From assembly GCA_937902315.1 (NCBI GenBank), contig CALGUG010000019.1, positions 154,031 to 218,030 on the forward strand: a stretch of 64,000 nucleotides of DNA, given 5' to 3'. This DNA comes from an uncultured Chloroflexales bacterium. Lineage in GTDB: Bacteria; Chloroflexota; Chloroflexia; Chloroflexales; Chloroflexaceae. The notes below the pieces were generated by a model. That model worked only from the letters and a program-made list of their open reading frames with translations, ran no database searches and was not told the origin of the DNA. Made by a program: the position numbers and the translations under genes. Positions 18,627 to 27,788 of this stretch are shown here, in pieces. Each line of letters begins with the position of its first letter. Position 1 is the first letter of the stretch.

Positions 18627-19553
18627 ATGGAACCATCTTTGCCTCCACTTTCTGATGAAGTAGACTTGCTGCGCAAGCGCGTCGTAGAGCTTGAAAGCGC
18701 CCTTCAAGATCAGCAAAGAGTGATTGAAACTCTGCGTGCTAATCAAGCTGCCCAGCAAACAGCCGAAGTTTCTATAGATCTTTGGCTAGAGTTTGCACCT
18801 GACGGTGTCATCGTTGTTGATGAAAAGGGAATTATCGTTCGCATTAATAAACAGATCAGCCGTTTATTTGGGTACGAACAAGCAGACTTAGAAGGTCGAC
18901 CGATCGAAACGATCATTCCTGATCGTTTTCGCTCGAAACATGTTCACCTGCGCGATGGTTATATCGCTACACCGCATGTGCGACCGATGGGGATAGGCTT
19001 AGACTTAGTCGCTTTACATAAAAATGGAGCGGAGATACCGGTTGAGGTAAGCCTCAGCCCCATGCAAAGCGCTGAAGGCTCGTTTGTGATCAGCACGCTG
19101 CGCGATGTGAGCCAGCGTAAACAGGCCGAACAAGAGCGTTTGCAGATGCAAGAAGAGATTATTCGTATGCAGTCTCTCTTGCTCGATATGCTTTCGACGC
19201 CTTTGCTGACCGTGGGTGAGGGGATTGTGGTGATGCCCTTGATCGGGACTATGGATACCCGACGCGCTGATCATATGGTCGAGACCTTGCTGCAGGGTGT
19301 TGCAGAGCAGCAGGCCGACTTTGCATTGATCGATATCACTGGGGTGCCGGTCGTCGATACTCAAGTGGCTGCGATCTTCCTGCGCTGTGTGCAAGCGGTG
19401 CGCCTCTTAGGTGCTCAGGTCGTGATCACAGGCATTCGCCCCGAGATCGCCCAAACCTTGGTGGGCCTCGATGTCGATATGAGCGAGGTTGTGACCATGG
19501 CTTCGTTACAAGAGGGCATCGCCTATGCTTCGCAGCAGCTACAGCGAGCTTAG
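18627..19553 (+). CDS. PAS-STAS protein resembling RsbR stressosome subunits
   Basis: 308 residues from ATG 18627; a TTG at 18618 with AGAAG upstream is an alternative. A short coiled coil (EVDLLRKRVVELESALQDQQ, about 8-45) leads to a PAS domain (50-165: FAPDGVIVVDEKGIIVRIN... VISTLRDVSQRK). A STAS domain follows (190-305), with IDITGVPVVDTQVAAIFLR where RsbR-type proteins carry phosphorylatable Ser/Thr. Such proteins build cytoplasmic stressosomes that control anti-sigma cascades. The partners RsbS and RsbT are not nearby, so this is a lone sensor. Its gene converges on the peptidase gene. Confidence 0.85.
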   Translation: MEPSLPPLSDEVDLLRKRVVELESALQDQQRVIETLRANQAAQQTAEVSIDLWLEFAPDGVIVVDEKGIIVRINKQISRLFGYEQADLEGRPIETIIPDRFRSKHVHLRDGYIATPHVRPMGIGLDLVALHKNGAEIPVEVSLSPMQSAEGSFVISTLRDVSQRKQAEQERLQMQEEIIRMQSLLLDMLSTPLLTVGEGIVVMPLIGTMDTRRADHMVETLLQGVAEQQADFALIDITGVPVVDTQVAAIFLRCVQAVRLLGAQVVITGIRPEIAQTLVGLDVDMSEVVTMASLQEGIAYASQQLQRA

Positions 19554-19581
19554 CGCGCTTCAGCCATAGATCAAAGAATAA

Positions 19582-19613
19582 AAGAAGGAGGGGCTACAAA
19601 ACCCCTCCTTCTT
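19582..19613. terminator. Bidirectional terminator between convergent genes
   Basis: AAGAAGGAGGGG (19582-19593) and CCCCTCCTTCTT (19602-19613) form a perfect 12-bp stem with an 8-base loop. It sits between the stops of the STAS gene and the M42 peptidase gene, 9 bases from the latter. Confidence 0.85.
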
Positions 19614-19622
19614 GTGTTCTGT

Positions 19623-20696
19623 TTAGCCTGCTTTGATGGCGGCTACGGTGTCGGCGTCGAGACGCTTGATCACAGCAACCATCAGCTCGACGATTTGCTC
19701 GAAGTCGTCGCGATGCAAAATCGAAGCGTGGGTGTGGATGTAGCGCACCGGTACGCCCATGCTGATGCTTGGTACGCCCGCGCCGAAATACTGGATCTTA
19801 CCGGCATCGGTGCCGCCGCCTGCGATCGTATCGAATTGCAGCTTCAGCCCTTGCTCTTTAGCGGTATCGATCACCAGATCGCGCAGACCACGGTTGGGAA
19901 TCAGGCTGCCGTCGTAGAGCAGCGCCAAAGCGCCTTGGCCCAGCTTGCTCTGAGCTTCGTCGGGCGTAATGCCGGGCGTGTCGCCTGCGATGCCGGTGTC
20001 GAGCGCAAAACCGATGTCCGGTTCGATCAGGTTGGTGGTCGTGGTCGCACCGCGCAGACCAACCTCCTCTTGCACGTTACCGACGGCATAGACCTCGTTG
20101 GGGTGATCGACGCCCTGCAAGCGGCGCACAACCTCGATCGCTACCGCACAGCCAAAGCGGTTATCCCAAGCCTTGGCGAGCAGCAGCTTCTCGTTGCGCA
20201 TCGGCGTGAAGGGGCAGATCGGCACAACCATATCGCCCGGGCGAATACCCCACTCCAGCACTTCATCGCGCGAGCTAGCACCGATGTCGATGAACATCGC
20301 CTTCTTTTCGACTGGCTTGCGGCGCGCTTCCTGATCGAGCAGGTGCGGTGGCTTAGAACCGAGCACGCCGATAACCGGCCCTTGGCTGCCATAGACGTAG
20401 AAGCGCTGAGCCAGCATTACCTGTTCCCACCAGCCGCCGAGCGTCTGGAACTTGAGGAAGCCATCGTCGGTGATGCGAGTCACCATAAAGCCGATCTCGT
20501 CGAGGTGGCCCGCCACAATGATCTTGGGGCCGCCCTCTTTGCCCACTTTTCGACCTACAATACTGCCGAGGTTATCGGTCAGGATTTCGCAATGTGGCTC
20601 AAGATAACGACGCATTACTTCCCGGACGGCGCTCTCTTGGCCGGGTACACCGGGTGCTTCGGTGAGCTCTTGAAACATCTGAAGAAGTTGGTCCAT
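19623..20696 (-). CDS. M42-family metallo-aminopeptidase
   Basis: 357 residues. M42 peptidases (FrvX/TET type) are cytoplasmic, two-metal aminopeptidases that form large self-compartmentalising assemblies. Metal ligands are visible in VAGHLDEIGF (H64, D66), AWDNRFGCA (about 180) and QEEVGLRGA (about 212, with the catalytic Glu). The late GVPVRYIHTHASILHRDD carries the final His. GAGAAAG lies just before the ATG. It converges on the STAS gene and is probably monocistronic. Confidence 0.93.
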   Translation of the reverse strand: MDQLLQMFQELTEAPGVPGQESAVREVMRRYLEPHCEILTDNLGSIVGRKVGKEGGPKIIVAGHLDEIGFMVTRITDDGFLKFQTLGGWWEQVMLAQRFYVYGSQGPVIGVLGSKPPHLLDQEARRKPVEKKAMFIDIGASSRDEVLEWGIRPGDMVVPICPFTPMRNEKLLLAKAWDNRFGCAVAIEVVRRLQGVDHPNEVYAVGNVQEEVGLRGATTTTNLIEPDIGFALDTGIAGDTPGITPDEAQSKLGQGALALLYDGSLIPNRGLRDLVIDTAKEQGLKLQFDTIAGGGTDAGKIQYFGAGVPSISMGVPVRYIHTHASILHRDDFEQIVELMVAVIKRLDADTVAAIKAG

Positions 20697-20849
20697 GACT
20701 TTCTCGTTTCTTTCAGATTAAGGAATGGTTGCGATATTGTACCATGGACGCAAGCCTCATCTTTCTGATAGCAAATCTGCACCTTCCCTTTGAATTGAGC
20801 AGCTGCCCGGTTTCTAACAATACAGCTCGCCAGAATGCTGCTAGCACAT

Positions 20850-21620
20850 CCCTTTGATCAGTTCAGCGCTTTGGCGGCTTGCTCTCTTCCTTCCATTCGG
20901 TCCCAAGCGCGTCCGCCTACGGCTATCAGAGCGGCTGTACATCCATCCGGCAGCTAGCAGCGTTTTTCATTCACCACAGAGATACTGATACCAAACCCTG
21001 TTGATTACTTTCTATTTGGCCTTCGGCAGAGTGGAACTTGACTTTTTTGTGTGCACTTTCGCGCTGTCGCACGAAAGTGCACACAAGGTATGAAACACTG
21101 AGACTTTTTTTAGAGCTTGGAATTGAGCGATAGAGCGCTGTGACGATTAAGCCGTACCCTGCCCTTTGGCGAGCTTGCTTGGCGCCCTTCGGCAGGCTCA
21201 GGAACCGCTTGTCGAACCACAGGAACCGCGGTATGGCGTTTTGATGTAACGTGGCCAGACACCCTTCTCTTGCTTGCGGGAGCTGTACATTAGCCACAAA
21301 TCGACATACGGTCAGCCTTATCGGCCTCACCCCCCGGCCCCCTCTCCCGCACTGCGGGCGAGGGGGTGAATGGTGATGTTGTATGCGATTTCGCTACGCC
21401 GCATACAACCTCTCCGCGTCTGTGCTCTCAAGGATACTTCCGCGATGGTATGCGAACGATCGCCTTTTGCTGCCAATACGACTTTTGGCTAATGCATAGC
21501 TTGCGAGAGAAGGGCCGGAGATGAGGGCAGGTGCTCCCATCTGATAGCCGAAGGCGGACGCGCTAGAAGTCGAGTGGGGGCTAGTAGCCTCTCCGCCTGA
21601 AGAGTGCAACGTGCTATGCG
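20850..21620. repeat. Repeat-filled gap: two type B cores, one type A end, hairpin repeats
   Basis: The gap of almost 1 kb between the M42 peptidase and the propeller lipoprotein is mostly repeats. It holds a reverse type B copy (core about 20907-20928), a type A left end at 20989 with TTTGGCCTTCGGCAGAGTGG, and a perfect 13-bp inverted repeat GTGTGCACTTTCG (21049-21061 with 21072-21084). There is also a CCCCCTCTCCCGC/GCGGGCGAGGGGG hairpin (21338-21366, one mismatch) and a forward type B copy (core 21542-21565, ending CTCTCCGCC). No gene was seen. Confidence 0.85.
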
Positions 21621-21675
21621 ATCTTGCAACAGATTGCCGAGGCGTTTTTGTCTGGGCGCTTTGTACCAAACGGGC

Positions 21676-23112
21676 TTAGGGCAGCCAGAGGACGGGCGAA
21701 GCGAAGTCGACATTATCGACTAGCTTCTGGCTGGGATTCTCTCCCGGATTCCAGAGCCAAAGCGCGCCCGGCTCTTCATCGATATAACGCCCTTCATTCG
21801 GCATATCGATCAGCGGCGTCCAATCGCTGGGCAGTTGGAGCGCAAGGCTTTCGCCGTTGGGCGCCCAAGCCATCTGTTGGCCGTTGTCGAGCTCGCCGAC
21901 CAGACTCGAAGCGAGCGTGATTTCACCTTGCGGCAAGAGGCTGTTGTGCGTGCCCGAGAGGTTGACCACACTAGCTTTCCACTGCTCATAGCCGCCCCAG
22001 CCGCGCGCATCGCTTACATTGTCTTGGCTGATAGCCAGCAGGTTTGCTTGAGGGCCGAAATGCATAGGCGCCATCCAGCCTGCGCCGAGCGCGATCTTTA
22101 CCCCTTTGCCCTCGAATGATTTGCCAACTTCGGTGTAAATGATGTCGGTCAGGGCTTGGTAGCCGATGAAGCGCTGATAGGCCAGGTAGTTGCCGTCGCT
22201 GCTCCAAGCTGGGCCAAAGACCAAGAGCCCATCGCTGCCGTCGCTGCTGATACCCGCTTTTGCGAAGTCCCAGCCGTTTTGACCTTGGCGGTTCACCAAG
22301 TGGATCGTATTGTTTTTGCCGAGCACAAACTGATCGCTTGAAGAGCTTTCCTGTTCGGTGGGGGCGCTGGCAAACGCGACACGCTTGCTGTCGGGCGAGA
22401 TGGCTGGATCGCAGCCAGCCCCTAAGGGCAGCTCTTGGCGTGTAATGATATCGAGCAGCACCACATCGCTGTTCATACACCAACGCGACCACTCAGACCA
22501 GCCACGCTTGGGCTCGAGGTCGAGCTGAGAGGCGCTGAAAGCGATGAATTGGCCATCGGGCGAGAGCACGGCTTGGCCTTCGCTACGCTGATTATTGGTT
22601 AGTTGCGTGAGGTTGCTGCCATCGCGTTCAACCAACCAAATCTCGCTTGTTAAACCGCTGCCGCTGACAAAGGCGATTAAGCTGCCGTCGGCATTGCTGC
22701 TGAAATCGCGCACTTCTTCGGCGATCACGCGCTCGCTTTGGCTCGCCAGATCAAAGGCTATCAAGCTCGAGTCGCGCAAAAAGAGCAGCTCTCCGCTCAG
22801 GCCGGAGGGGTCGGCTGGAGTGCTCGTTTGGGCAGCCTGGGTTGCGGTTGCAGGGGCAGCGCTCGGGCTTGCAGGTTCATCTGTAGTTGTAGCAGCTGGC
22901 GGGTTGGTTGGTGTTTCAGCTGGCGTACTGCTTGGCGTGGCTTCGCTCGTTTGAGAGGGAGCTTGGCTTATTGGTTCTGAAGCGGGGCTGGTAGCAGTAG
23001 CGTTGATTGGCGCAAGACTCGATTGAGCTGGCTGTTGGCCTGGAGCGGCACCGCAACCGACCAGCCATAAGGCTAAGATAAGCGCGACAAGATAACGGCC
23101 TTGTTGTATCAT
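21676..23112 (-). CDS. Lipoprotein with TolB/PD40-like beta-propeller
   Basis: 478 residues from the ATG at 23110-23112, chosen because TGAGGA lies 6 bases upstream; an ATG at 23124 lacks such a site. The signal MIQQGRYLVALILALWLVGC gives lipobox Cys20. A long S/P/T/A-rich linker (about 25-105) leads to a propeller with PD40 strands: VLSPDGQFIAFSAS, AISPDSKRVAFASA and AWSSDGNYLAYQRF. It is likely anchored on the outer face of the membrane. TolB partners are absent and the ligand is unknown. It lies downstream of, and in the same direction as, the PpiC gene. Confidence 0.85.
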   Translation of the reverse strand: MIQQGRYLVALILALWLVGCGAAPGQQPAQSSLAPINATATSPASEPISQAPSQTSEATPSSTPAETPTNPPAATTTDEPASPSAAPATATQAAQTSTPADPSGLSGELLFLRDSSLIAFDLASQSERVIAEEVRDFSSNADGSLIAFVSGSGLTSEIWLVERDGSNLTQLTNNQRSEGQAVLSPDGQFIAFSASQLDLEPKRGWSEWSRWCMNSDVVLLDIITRQELPLGAGCDPAISPDSKRVAFASAPTEQESSSSDQFVLGKNNTIHLVNRQGQNGWDFAKAGISSDGSDGLLVFGPAWSSDGNYLAYQRFIGYQALTDIIYTEVGKSFEGKGVKIALGAGWMAPMHFGPQANLLAISQDNVSDARGWGGYEQWKASVVNLSGTHNSLLPQGEITLASSLVGELDNGQQMAWAPNGESLALQLPSDWTPLIDMPNEGRYIDEEPGALWLWNPGENPSQKLVDNVDFASPVLWLP

Positions 23113-23272
23113 GGCGATCCTCATTCTATGTCAGATAGTTTAGGATACCGTTTTATATGGTATATAGCATAAACGCGATTCAGCTTGTTTATGTTGCGAT
23201 TTTTAGCTGACAACAAGCTGATGGCAAGGTGTAGGAACGCCTGAGGTGGAGAGAAGATGACTCTAACAGAAT

Positions 23273-23298
23273 GAGAAGCTGCCAGATAGCAGCTTCTC
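23273..23298 (-). terminator. 10-bp hairpin after the PpiC gene
   Basis: GAGAAGCTGC (23273-23282) and GCAGCTTCTC (23289-23298) pair perfectly around CAGATA. No U tract follows on the minus strand, so termination strength is uncertain. Confidence 0.5.
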
Positions 23299-23314
23299 GG
23301 ACATGCTGAATCGT

Positions 23315-24514
23315 TTAGGACGCGGGTGTAGGAGTGGGAACCAGCGTGCTTGGGTCAACCAAAACCTCGATCTCGCCGTTTTGCAGTGCGGTCTGGCGCA
23401 GCTCCTCAACCCAAGGAACGAAGGTCTTTTCAAAGGCTTCCAGCACGGCCTGCGACTGGAAGAATTGACGATTCTCGAGCGGTCGGAATTCCGGCCCTTC
23501 CAGCAGCTTGATGATGTGCCAGCCGAAATCTGACTGCACCAAGCGTACTTCGTTTGGCTTCATACTGAAGATCGCATCTTCGAATTCGCTCACGAACACG
23601 CCCTTAGGCGCCCAGCCAAGGTCGCCGCCGTTCACTTGCGATCCGGGATCTTCCGATCGTTCGCTCGCTAAGGTGGCGAAATCAGCCCCTGCCTCGATCT
23701 CTTTCAACAAGGCTTCTGCCTCGCTCTTGCGCGCCTCGATCGCTTCGGCACTATCGCCTATAAGCAAAATGTGGCTGGCATGGGCTTGCTCAACGATGGT
23801 GTGTTGGTTCACCATCGCGTCGACCTTCTGTTGATCGGCCAGCAGTTCGCGCAATGTATCGACCGAGTCGATCGAGCTTGCCTGCAGGAAGGACAGAAAC
23901 TGCTCTTCGTCGTTACCCATTTGGGCGCGGAGCATTTCGATCTGCTGATCGATCGCGGCTTCGTCGGCTTGAATGCCCGCTGCTTCAGCAGCTTGCACTA
24001 CCAGTTCGAAGTCGATCAACTGGTCTAAAATATTGATCGGGTCTTGGCCGTCGATCCAACTGCGCGAAAACTCGGCGCGTGTGATGGTATCTTGGCCGAC
24101 ACGTGCGATCACTTGGCTGGCTTCGTTGCCGGGGCCAAGGCTCCAGCGGGTAGCCAACAGGCCGATACCAGCGCCAATGGCTGCTAATAGGATCAGGCCG
24201 CCGATCAGCGCAAACCAGTTGGGTTTGCTGTCTTCTTCATACTCGATATCTTCTTCGCCTTCGTATTCGTCTTCAAGCGAATAGTCTGAAGCGTTGGCTT
24301 CATCGAGTGGGCTCTGTTCGACATTGCGGCGTACATCATCGGCGCTGAAACCAAAGGGAGCATCTTCGGGAAGATCTTCGCTATAAGTCTCAGATTGGGA
24401 CAGGTCGGGAGTAAGATCGCTCGATGAGGGTGAATCTGTAGAAGGTTCTTGGCTGGACGGCTCCGGTTCAATAGATGGTCGCTTTGGGTCCAGCTCGTCT
24501 TTCGGTTCTGACAA
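23315..24514 (-). CDS. Membrane-anchored PpiC-type peptidyl-prolyl isomerase (SurA/PrsA-like)
   Basis: 399 residues from a TTG start at 24512-24514, supported by AAGGAG nine bases upstream. The acidic, disordered cytoplasmic region (1-115) precedes one membrane helix (about 118-140, FALIGGLILLAAIGAGIGLL). A SurA-like N-domain (about 155-255) and a parvulin domain (about 262-360) follow; the latter reads ASHILLIGDSAEA... DLGWAPKGVFVSEFEDA... FGWHIIKLLEG. It probably assists folding of secreted proteins outside the membrane. The long acidic N-terminus is unusual for PrsA-type lipoproteins. Its neighbours are the propeller lipoprotein downstream and a divergent tRNA. Confidence 0.9.
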   Translation of the reverse strand: MSEPKDELDPKRPSIEPEPSSQEPSTDSPSSSDLTPDLSQSETYSEDLPEDAPFGFSADDVRRNVEQSPLDEANASDYSLEDEYEGEEDIEYEEDSKPNWFALIGGLILLAAIGAGIGLLATRWSLGPGNEASQVIARVGQDTITRAEFSRSWIDGQDPINILDQLIDFELVVQAAEAAGIQADEAAIDQQIEMLRAQMGNDEEQFLSFLQASSIDSVDTLRELLADQQKVDAMVNQHTIVEQAHASHILLIGDSAEAIEARKSEAEALLKEIEAGADFATLASERSEDPGSQVNGGDLGWAPKGVFVSEFEDAIFSMKPNEVRLVQSDFGWHIIKLLEGPEFRPLENRQFFQSQAVLEAFEKTFVPWVEELRQTALQNGEIEVLVDPSTLVPTPTPAS

Positions 24515-24779
24515 CGTCTATTCTCCTTAGGAATCTCTTTGCTGCGGTCTATGGTATACCATAGCGCCTAGATAATACCATCGTACCACACTCTGCTATG
24601 CGGCGCTACGCCCTAGATCGCAAAGTGCAGCGCTGTATGACCCCAAAAGCAAAGATCTCTCGACAAAAGCGCGACGACTTGGTAAGATGAAGTTAGTCTC
24701 GCTTCGAATATTCCTTATTTGTTGGGACTATCGAAGGGTTGCAAAATTATGCACTGTAGGCTATAGTAAGAGATCGAAT

Positions 24780-24855
24780 GGGGCTGTAGCTCAGTGGATA
24801 GAGCAGCGACCTTCTAAGTCGTTGGTCGGGCGTTCGAATCGCCCCAGCCTCGCCA
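24780..24855 (+). tRNA. tRNA-Arg (anticodon UCU)
   Basis: A full cloverleaf is visible. The acceptor GGGGCTG pairs with CAGCCTC, the D arm reads GTAGCTCAGTGGATAGAGC, and the anticodon stem GCGAC/GTCGT encloses the loop CTTCTAA (anticodon TCT). The T arm is GGGCG-TTCGAAT-CGCCC. CCA is encoded at 24853-24855. Confidence 0.97.
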
Positions 24856-24877
24856 TTTTCTTAGTAGGTAGTCGCTT

Positions 24878-24988
24878 ATGACGTGGGAAGAGTTATTTCC
24901 GATCGCGGTTTTTACGGGGATCCCCTTCATCATCGCGTTCGTTCTGCTCGTGATCGCGTTCGATAAACGCAGACGTGATCGCTCCTAA
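24878..24988 (+). CDS. 36-residue single-pass membrane protein
   Basis: An ATG-to-TAA frame gives 36 residues: MTWEELFPIAVF, a hydrophobic stretch (about 8-28, TGIPFIIAFVLLVIA), then a basic tail FDKRRRDRS. The charge pattern predicts an N-out, C-in single helix. It begins 22 bases after the tRNA-Arg CCA and is closed by a rho-independent terminator 19 bases after its stop, so it may be transcribed with the tRNA. The ribosome site is weak (TAGG). I know no family; small proteins of this shape often modulate larger membrane complexes. Confidence 0.6.
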   Translation: MTWEELFPIAVFTGIPFIIAFVLLVIAFDKRRRDRS

Positions 24989-25001
24989 AGTAATAGGTTA
25001 C

Positions 25002-25029
25002 AAAAAGCGGGCCTTTGGGCCTGTTTTTT
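25002..25029 (+). terminator. Rho-independent terminator after tRNA-Arg / small protein
   Basis: CGGGCC (25008-25013) pairs with GGCCTG (25018-25023) around TTTG, with A residues before and TTTTTT after. It is a classic short intrinsic terminator. Confidence 0.85.
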
Positions 25030-25084
25030 GTTTGATGCGCCTTTGAGCTTCGATTCCCGCAATCTTGGCCTATTGATCGATAGC

Positions 25085-25275
25085 ATAACCTATTCCATAA
25101 TTTTTCTTTTTTGGTCTTCGACAGAGCGAAACTTCGCAATGACAGTGGCTTAGGGTTTGCACTGCAAGATCGCAGCGAAGCTGCGACATAGCAGCTTGAA
25201 TGGAAGGACGGCGACTTGATAGCCGTAGGCGGACGCGCTTATAGCCTTTTTGCTGGTTGTAACTTTTCCGCCTGT
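25085..25275. repeat. Type B repeat copy, forward, with degenerate type A box
   Basis: The core TGATAGCCGTAGGCGGACGCG begins at 25217 and closes with TTCCGCC near 25268. Upstream, TTTTGGTCTTCGACAGAGCG (about 25109) is a decayed version of the TTTGGCCTTCGGCAGAG box of type A elements. The sequence from 25276 to 25612 shows nothing else. Confidence 0.75.
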
Positions 25276-25612
25276 AGCTGGCGAGAAATCAGAACTAGCT
25301 CTCCTCTTGAACTTCCTCGTTTGTGGTGGTCAAAACGTGTCTACTGGAATGTAGCTTGCTGTCGCTTGCTCTTGTTCACGCGTGAAAAAAGGCTGGCTGA
25401 TGGCCGGAGTTGCAAACTTGATAGAGCAGTTGGCTGATCTACCGTCTTGTGAGTGATGATCGCTGAGAAACCTCTGTAGTTCGTTTACCGTATATCTATG
25501 CGAGCAGACGCGTCTGAAATCGCTGTGGTTTTTGGCGGAGGCTCTTGGGGGCTGATCTTTGTTGGTGGTCAGATTCTTGCAGTGAGAACCCTTAGCTGGA
25601 CGTTTGGATATG

Positions 25613-25653
25613 AAAAAAGGAGAAGTTACGATCCGAGAGGTCGTGACTTCTCC
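25613..25653 (-). terminator. Terminator of tRNA-Leu
   Basis: On the minus strand GGAGAAGT pairs with ACTTCTCC (25619-25626 with 25646-25653), extended by an ACG/CGT helix, and six U residues follow. It lies 9 bases beyond the tRNA-Leu CCA end. Confidence 0.85.
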
Positions 25654-25661
25654 TTTTCTGC

Positions 25662-25747
25662 TGGTGCCGAAGACGGGAGTCGAACCCGTACGAGGTTGCC
25701 CTCAGCGGTTTTTAAGACCGCAGCGTCTGCCATTCCGCCACTCCGGC
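25662..25747 (-). tRNA. tRNA-Leu (anticodon UAA)
   Basis: A class II tRNA of 86 bases read on the minus strand. The acceptor GCCGGAG pairs with CTTCGGC and the anticodon stem GCGGT/ACCGC holds the loop CTTAAAA (anticodon TAA). A long variable arm (TGAGGGCAACCTC) and the T loop GGTTCGACTCC are present, with CCA encoded at the 3' end. Confidence 0.96.
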
Positions 25748-25895
25748 GTACGCCCTATATGATAGTGCCAGATTGCAAACCTGTCAACTCGCTTGCTCGG
25801 GATCTCTTGTTGGGTTGCAGGAAGCTATTGCGTATGTGTTTACAATCCTTCACTCATAATTAACAAAAGTTGAAATTTGGTTAAAAAGATTGTGT

Positions 25896-25901
25896 TATAA
25901 T
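25896..25901 (+). promoter_or_regulatory. Candidate -10 (TGTGT-TATAAT)
   Basis: TATAAT with an upstream TG lies 48 bases before the peptide-binding lipoprotein start. A TTGAAA at 25870-25875 is 20 bases away, longer than usual, so the -35 assignment is doubtful. Confidence 0.5.
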
Positions 25902-25948
25902 GCACAAACTCCGATATATGATCTCGTTTTGCGGAAGAAAGGTTAGTT

Positions 25949-27562
25949 ATGAAGTCTCTGCGTCTAGTACAAGTCTTAATAACACTGCTTGTGCTAATAG
26001 GCTGCACTTCAGCTCCTAGCGTTTCTGAAGCACGAACCGAACTTCATTGGGCGGTAGTGGGTGTAAGCGATTTGCCCTCGCTCGATCCGGCTCGTCCAAA
26101 CGATACCCATTCGGTTAAAGTGATTAACTTGGTCTTTAGTGGACTGGTCCGTCTCGATGCGCAGTTAACGGTTCAGCCTGAGGCGGCGAACTATTGGACT
26201 GTGAGCGCTGACGGGAGAGTGTATACGTTTAAACTGCGCGAAAACCTGATGTTTGGTGATGGCAGCGCCCTCACAGCTCACGATTTCGCGGCTTCGATCA
26301 ATCGAGCGCTTCAACCTCATGAGCCATCGAACGGCGCTTTGTCTCATCTGGGCCAGATCAGTGGTGCCCGAGAAGTTACCGAGGGTAAAGCAAGCCAGGC
26401 CGAGGGCGTGCGCGTGGTCGATGATCATACCTTGGAGATCACCCTTGAAGCTCCTGTAGCCTCTTTTTTGGCTCAGTTGACCTTCCCCTTCGCGTTTGCC
26501 CTGCCAGAGAAAGCCCGCGAAGCTGATGCGAGCTGGTTCGATAAGGCCTTCGGAAGTGGCCCATTCCGCGTAAAGCAGTGGATCCATAACAAAGAGATCA
26601 TTCTGGAGGCGAACCCCTACTACTGGCGCGGGCAGCCGAATGTCGCCACGATCAGAATGCCCTTTTATCGCGATAGCGAGACAGCCTATCAAGCCTATTT
26701 GGATGGCAAGCTGGATGTGATGGGCAACCAGCAAAACGGCGTGCCCGCTAATCGAGTCAAAGAGGCTGAAAAGATGCCCGACTTACGCACAACGACTTCG
26801 CTGACTGTGCGTTATATCGGTTTTAATAATCTGCAAGCGCCTTTCGATAATCGTTATGTGCGCCAAGCCTTCGCACTCGCTGTCGATAAGCATAGTTTGG
26901 CTCAGAACGACTTGGCTGGTACGGTTGTGCCCACCGATCGCATTCTGCCGCCTAGTTTGGCAGGTTCACAGTTTAGCGTGCGAGGGCATAGTTATGATCC
27001 GGTGGGGGCGCGGGCGGCTTTAGGCTTGGCGGGCTTTTTAAGCGGGCAAGAGTTACCGCCCATTACGCTCAGCTATGGCGAAGAGGGCGACAATGCTATC
27101 GTTGTGCAGGCTTTGCAAAACCATTGGCGCGAGAGTCTGGGTGTTGAGGTGCGCCTCGAGGGTCTGCCACTGGCCGAGTTTAATAAGCGTCTGAGCGAGA
27201 CCTATACCTCTCCTGAAACCGGCTTGCAGCTCTATTTGAGCATTTGGAGCGCCGATTATCCTGACCCGCAGAATTTCCTCTCTCAGCAGCTTCACTCTGA
27301 TCAGCCCAACAATAACGGGCACTGGTCGGACCCCGAGTTCGACGCTTTGGTGGAGGCCGCTGATAGCATGAGTGCTCAAGATCAGCTGCTCGAACGCTTG
27401 CAGCTCTATGCTCAAGCCGAACAGATCGCGCTCGATAAGGTCGCTTGGCTGCCGCTTTATAACCCTAAAATGTATGCTTTGGTTCGTCCATCAGTGACCG
27501 GGCTGGCTTTTACCCCTCAGGGGATCATCGTTCCTAATTGGGCTAGCGTGCAGATCTATTAA
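25949..27562 (+). CDS. Peptide/solute-binding lipoprotein (SBP family 5), stand-alone
   Basis: 537 residues. The signal ends in VLIGC (lipobox Cys19). Normal family-5 order is seen: LPSLDPARPNDTHS near 43, then the family core YTFKLREN (92-99) and MFGDGSALTAHDF (101-113). VDDHTLEITL (about 155), FGSGPFRVKQW (about 200) and the large C-terminal lobe follow. Such proteins capture oligopeptides, nickel or oligosaccharides for DppBC-type importers. No permease or ATPase adjoins, so it is an orphan. Its stop codon touches the left end of a repeat element. It is a useful in-window comparison for the rearranged homologue at 41.7 kb. Confidence 0.93.
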   Translation: MKSLRLVQVLITLLVLIGCTSAPSVSEARTELHWAVVGVSDLPSLDPARPNDTHSVKVINLVFSGLVRLDAQLTVQPEAANYWTVSADGRVYTFKLRENLMFGDGSALTAHDFAASINRALQPHEPSNGALSHLGQISGAREVTEGKASQAEGVRVVDDHTLEITLEAPVASFLAQLTFPFAFALPEKAREADASWFDKAFGSGPFRVKQWIHNKEIILEANPYYWRGQPNVATIRMPFYRDSETAYQAYLDGKLDVMGNQQNGVPANRVKEAEKMPDLRTTTSLTVRYIGFNNLQAPFDNRYVRQAFALAVDKHSLAQNDLAGTVVPTDRILPPSLAGSQFSVRGHSYDPVGARAALGLAGFLSGQELPPITLSYGEEGDNAIVVQALQNHWRESLGVEVRLEGLPLAEFNKRLSETYTSPETGLQLYLSIWSADYPDPQNFLSQQLHSDQPNNNGHWSDPEFDALVEAADSMSAQDQLLERLQLYAQAEQIALDKVAWLPLYNPKMYALVRPSVTGLAFTPQGIIVPNWASVQIY

Positions 27563-27730
27563 TTACCAAATCCGTTTGATTAGTTCAGCACTCTGGCGGC
27601 TTGGTTTCTACCCCAAAGAGGGTTGCTAGCGCGTCCGCCTACGGCTACCAACCGCTCGCCCATAACCATGATGTTGTAGCAGTGTAGCGAGAGACCGTCC
27701 CAAATACGACGATTCAAGCGGATTTCGTAT
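27562..27730. repeat. Composite type A + reverse type B element, about 169 bp
   Basis: The left end (a)TTACCAAATCCGTTTGATTA starts at the stop codon of the lipoprotein gene. The right end AAGCGGATTTCGTAT (27716-27730) is its inverted partner. Inside is a reverse type B copy with TCTGGCGGC opening and TAGCGCGTCCGCCTACGG core (27627-27650). Confidence 0.85.
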
Positions 27731-27748
27731 CAACTATTCGACAAACTG

Positions 27749-27786
27749 AAAGACCAGCCAGCTGATCGATGCTGACTGGTCTTTTT
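27749..27786. terminator. Terminator between convergent lipoprotein and esterase genes
   Basis: AAAGACCAGCCAGC (27749-27762) pairs with GCTGACTGGTCTTT (27771-27784), 14 bp with one mismatch. Flanking T and A runs allow function in both directions. Confidence 0.85.
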
Positions 27787-27788
27787 CG

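Noticed and set aside
24780..25747. tRNA-Arg and tRNA-Leu considered as integration sites
   Set aside because: No duplicated tRNA 3' end and no integrase gene within the window; neighbouring genes look ordinary.
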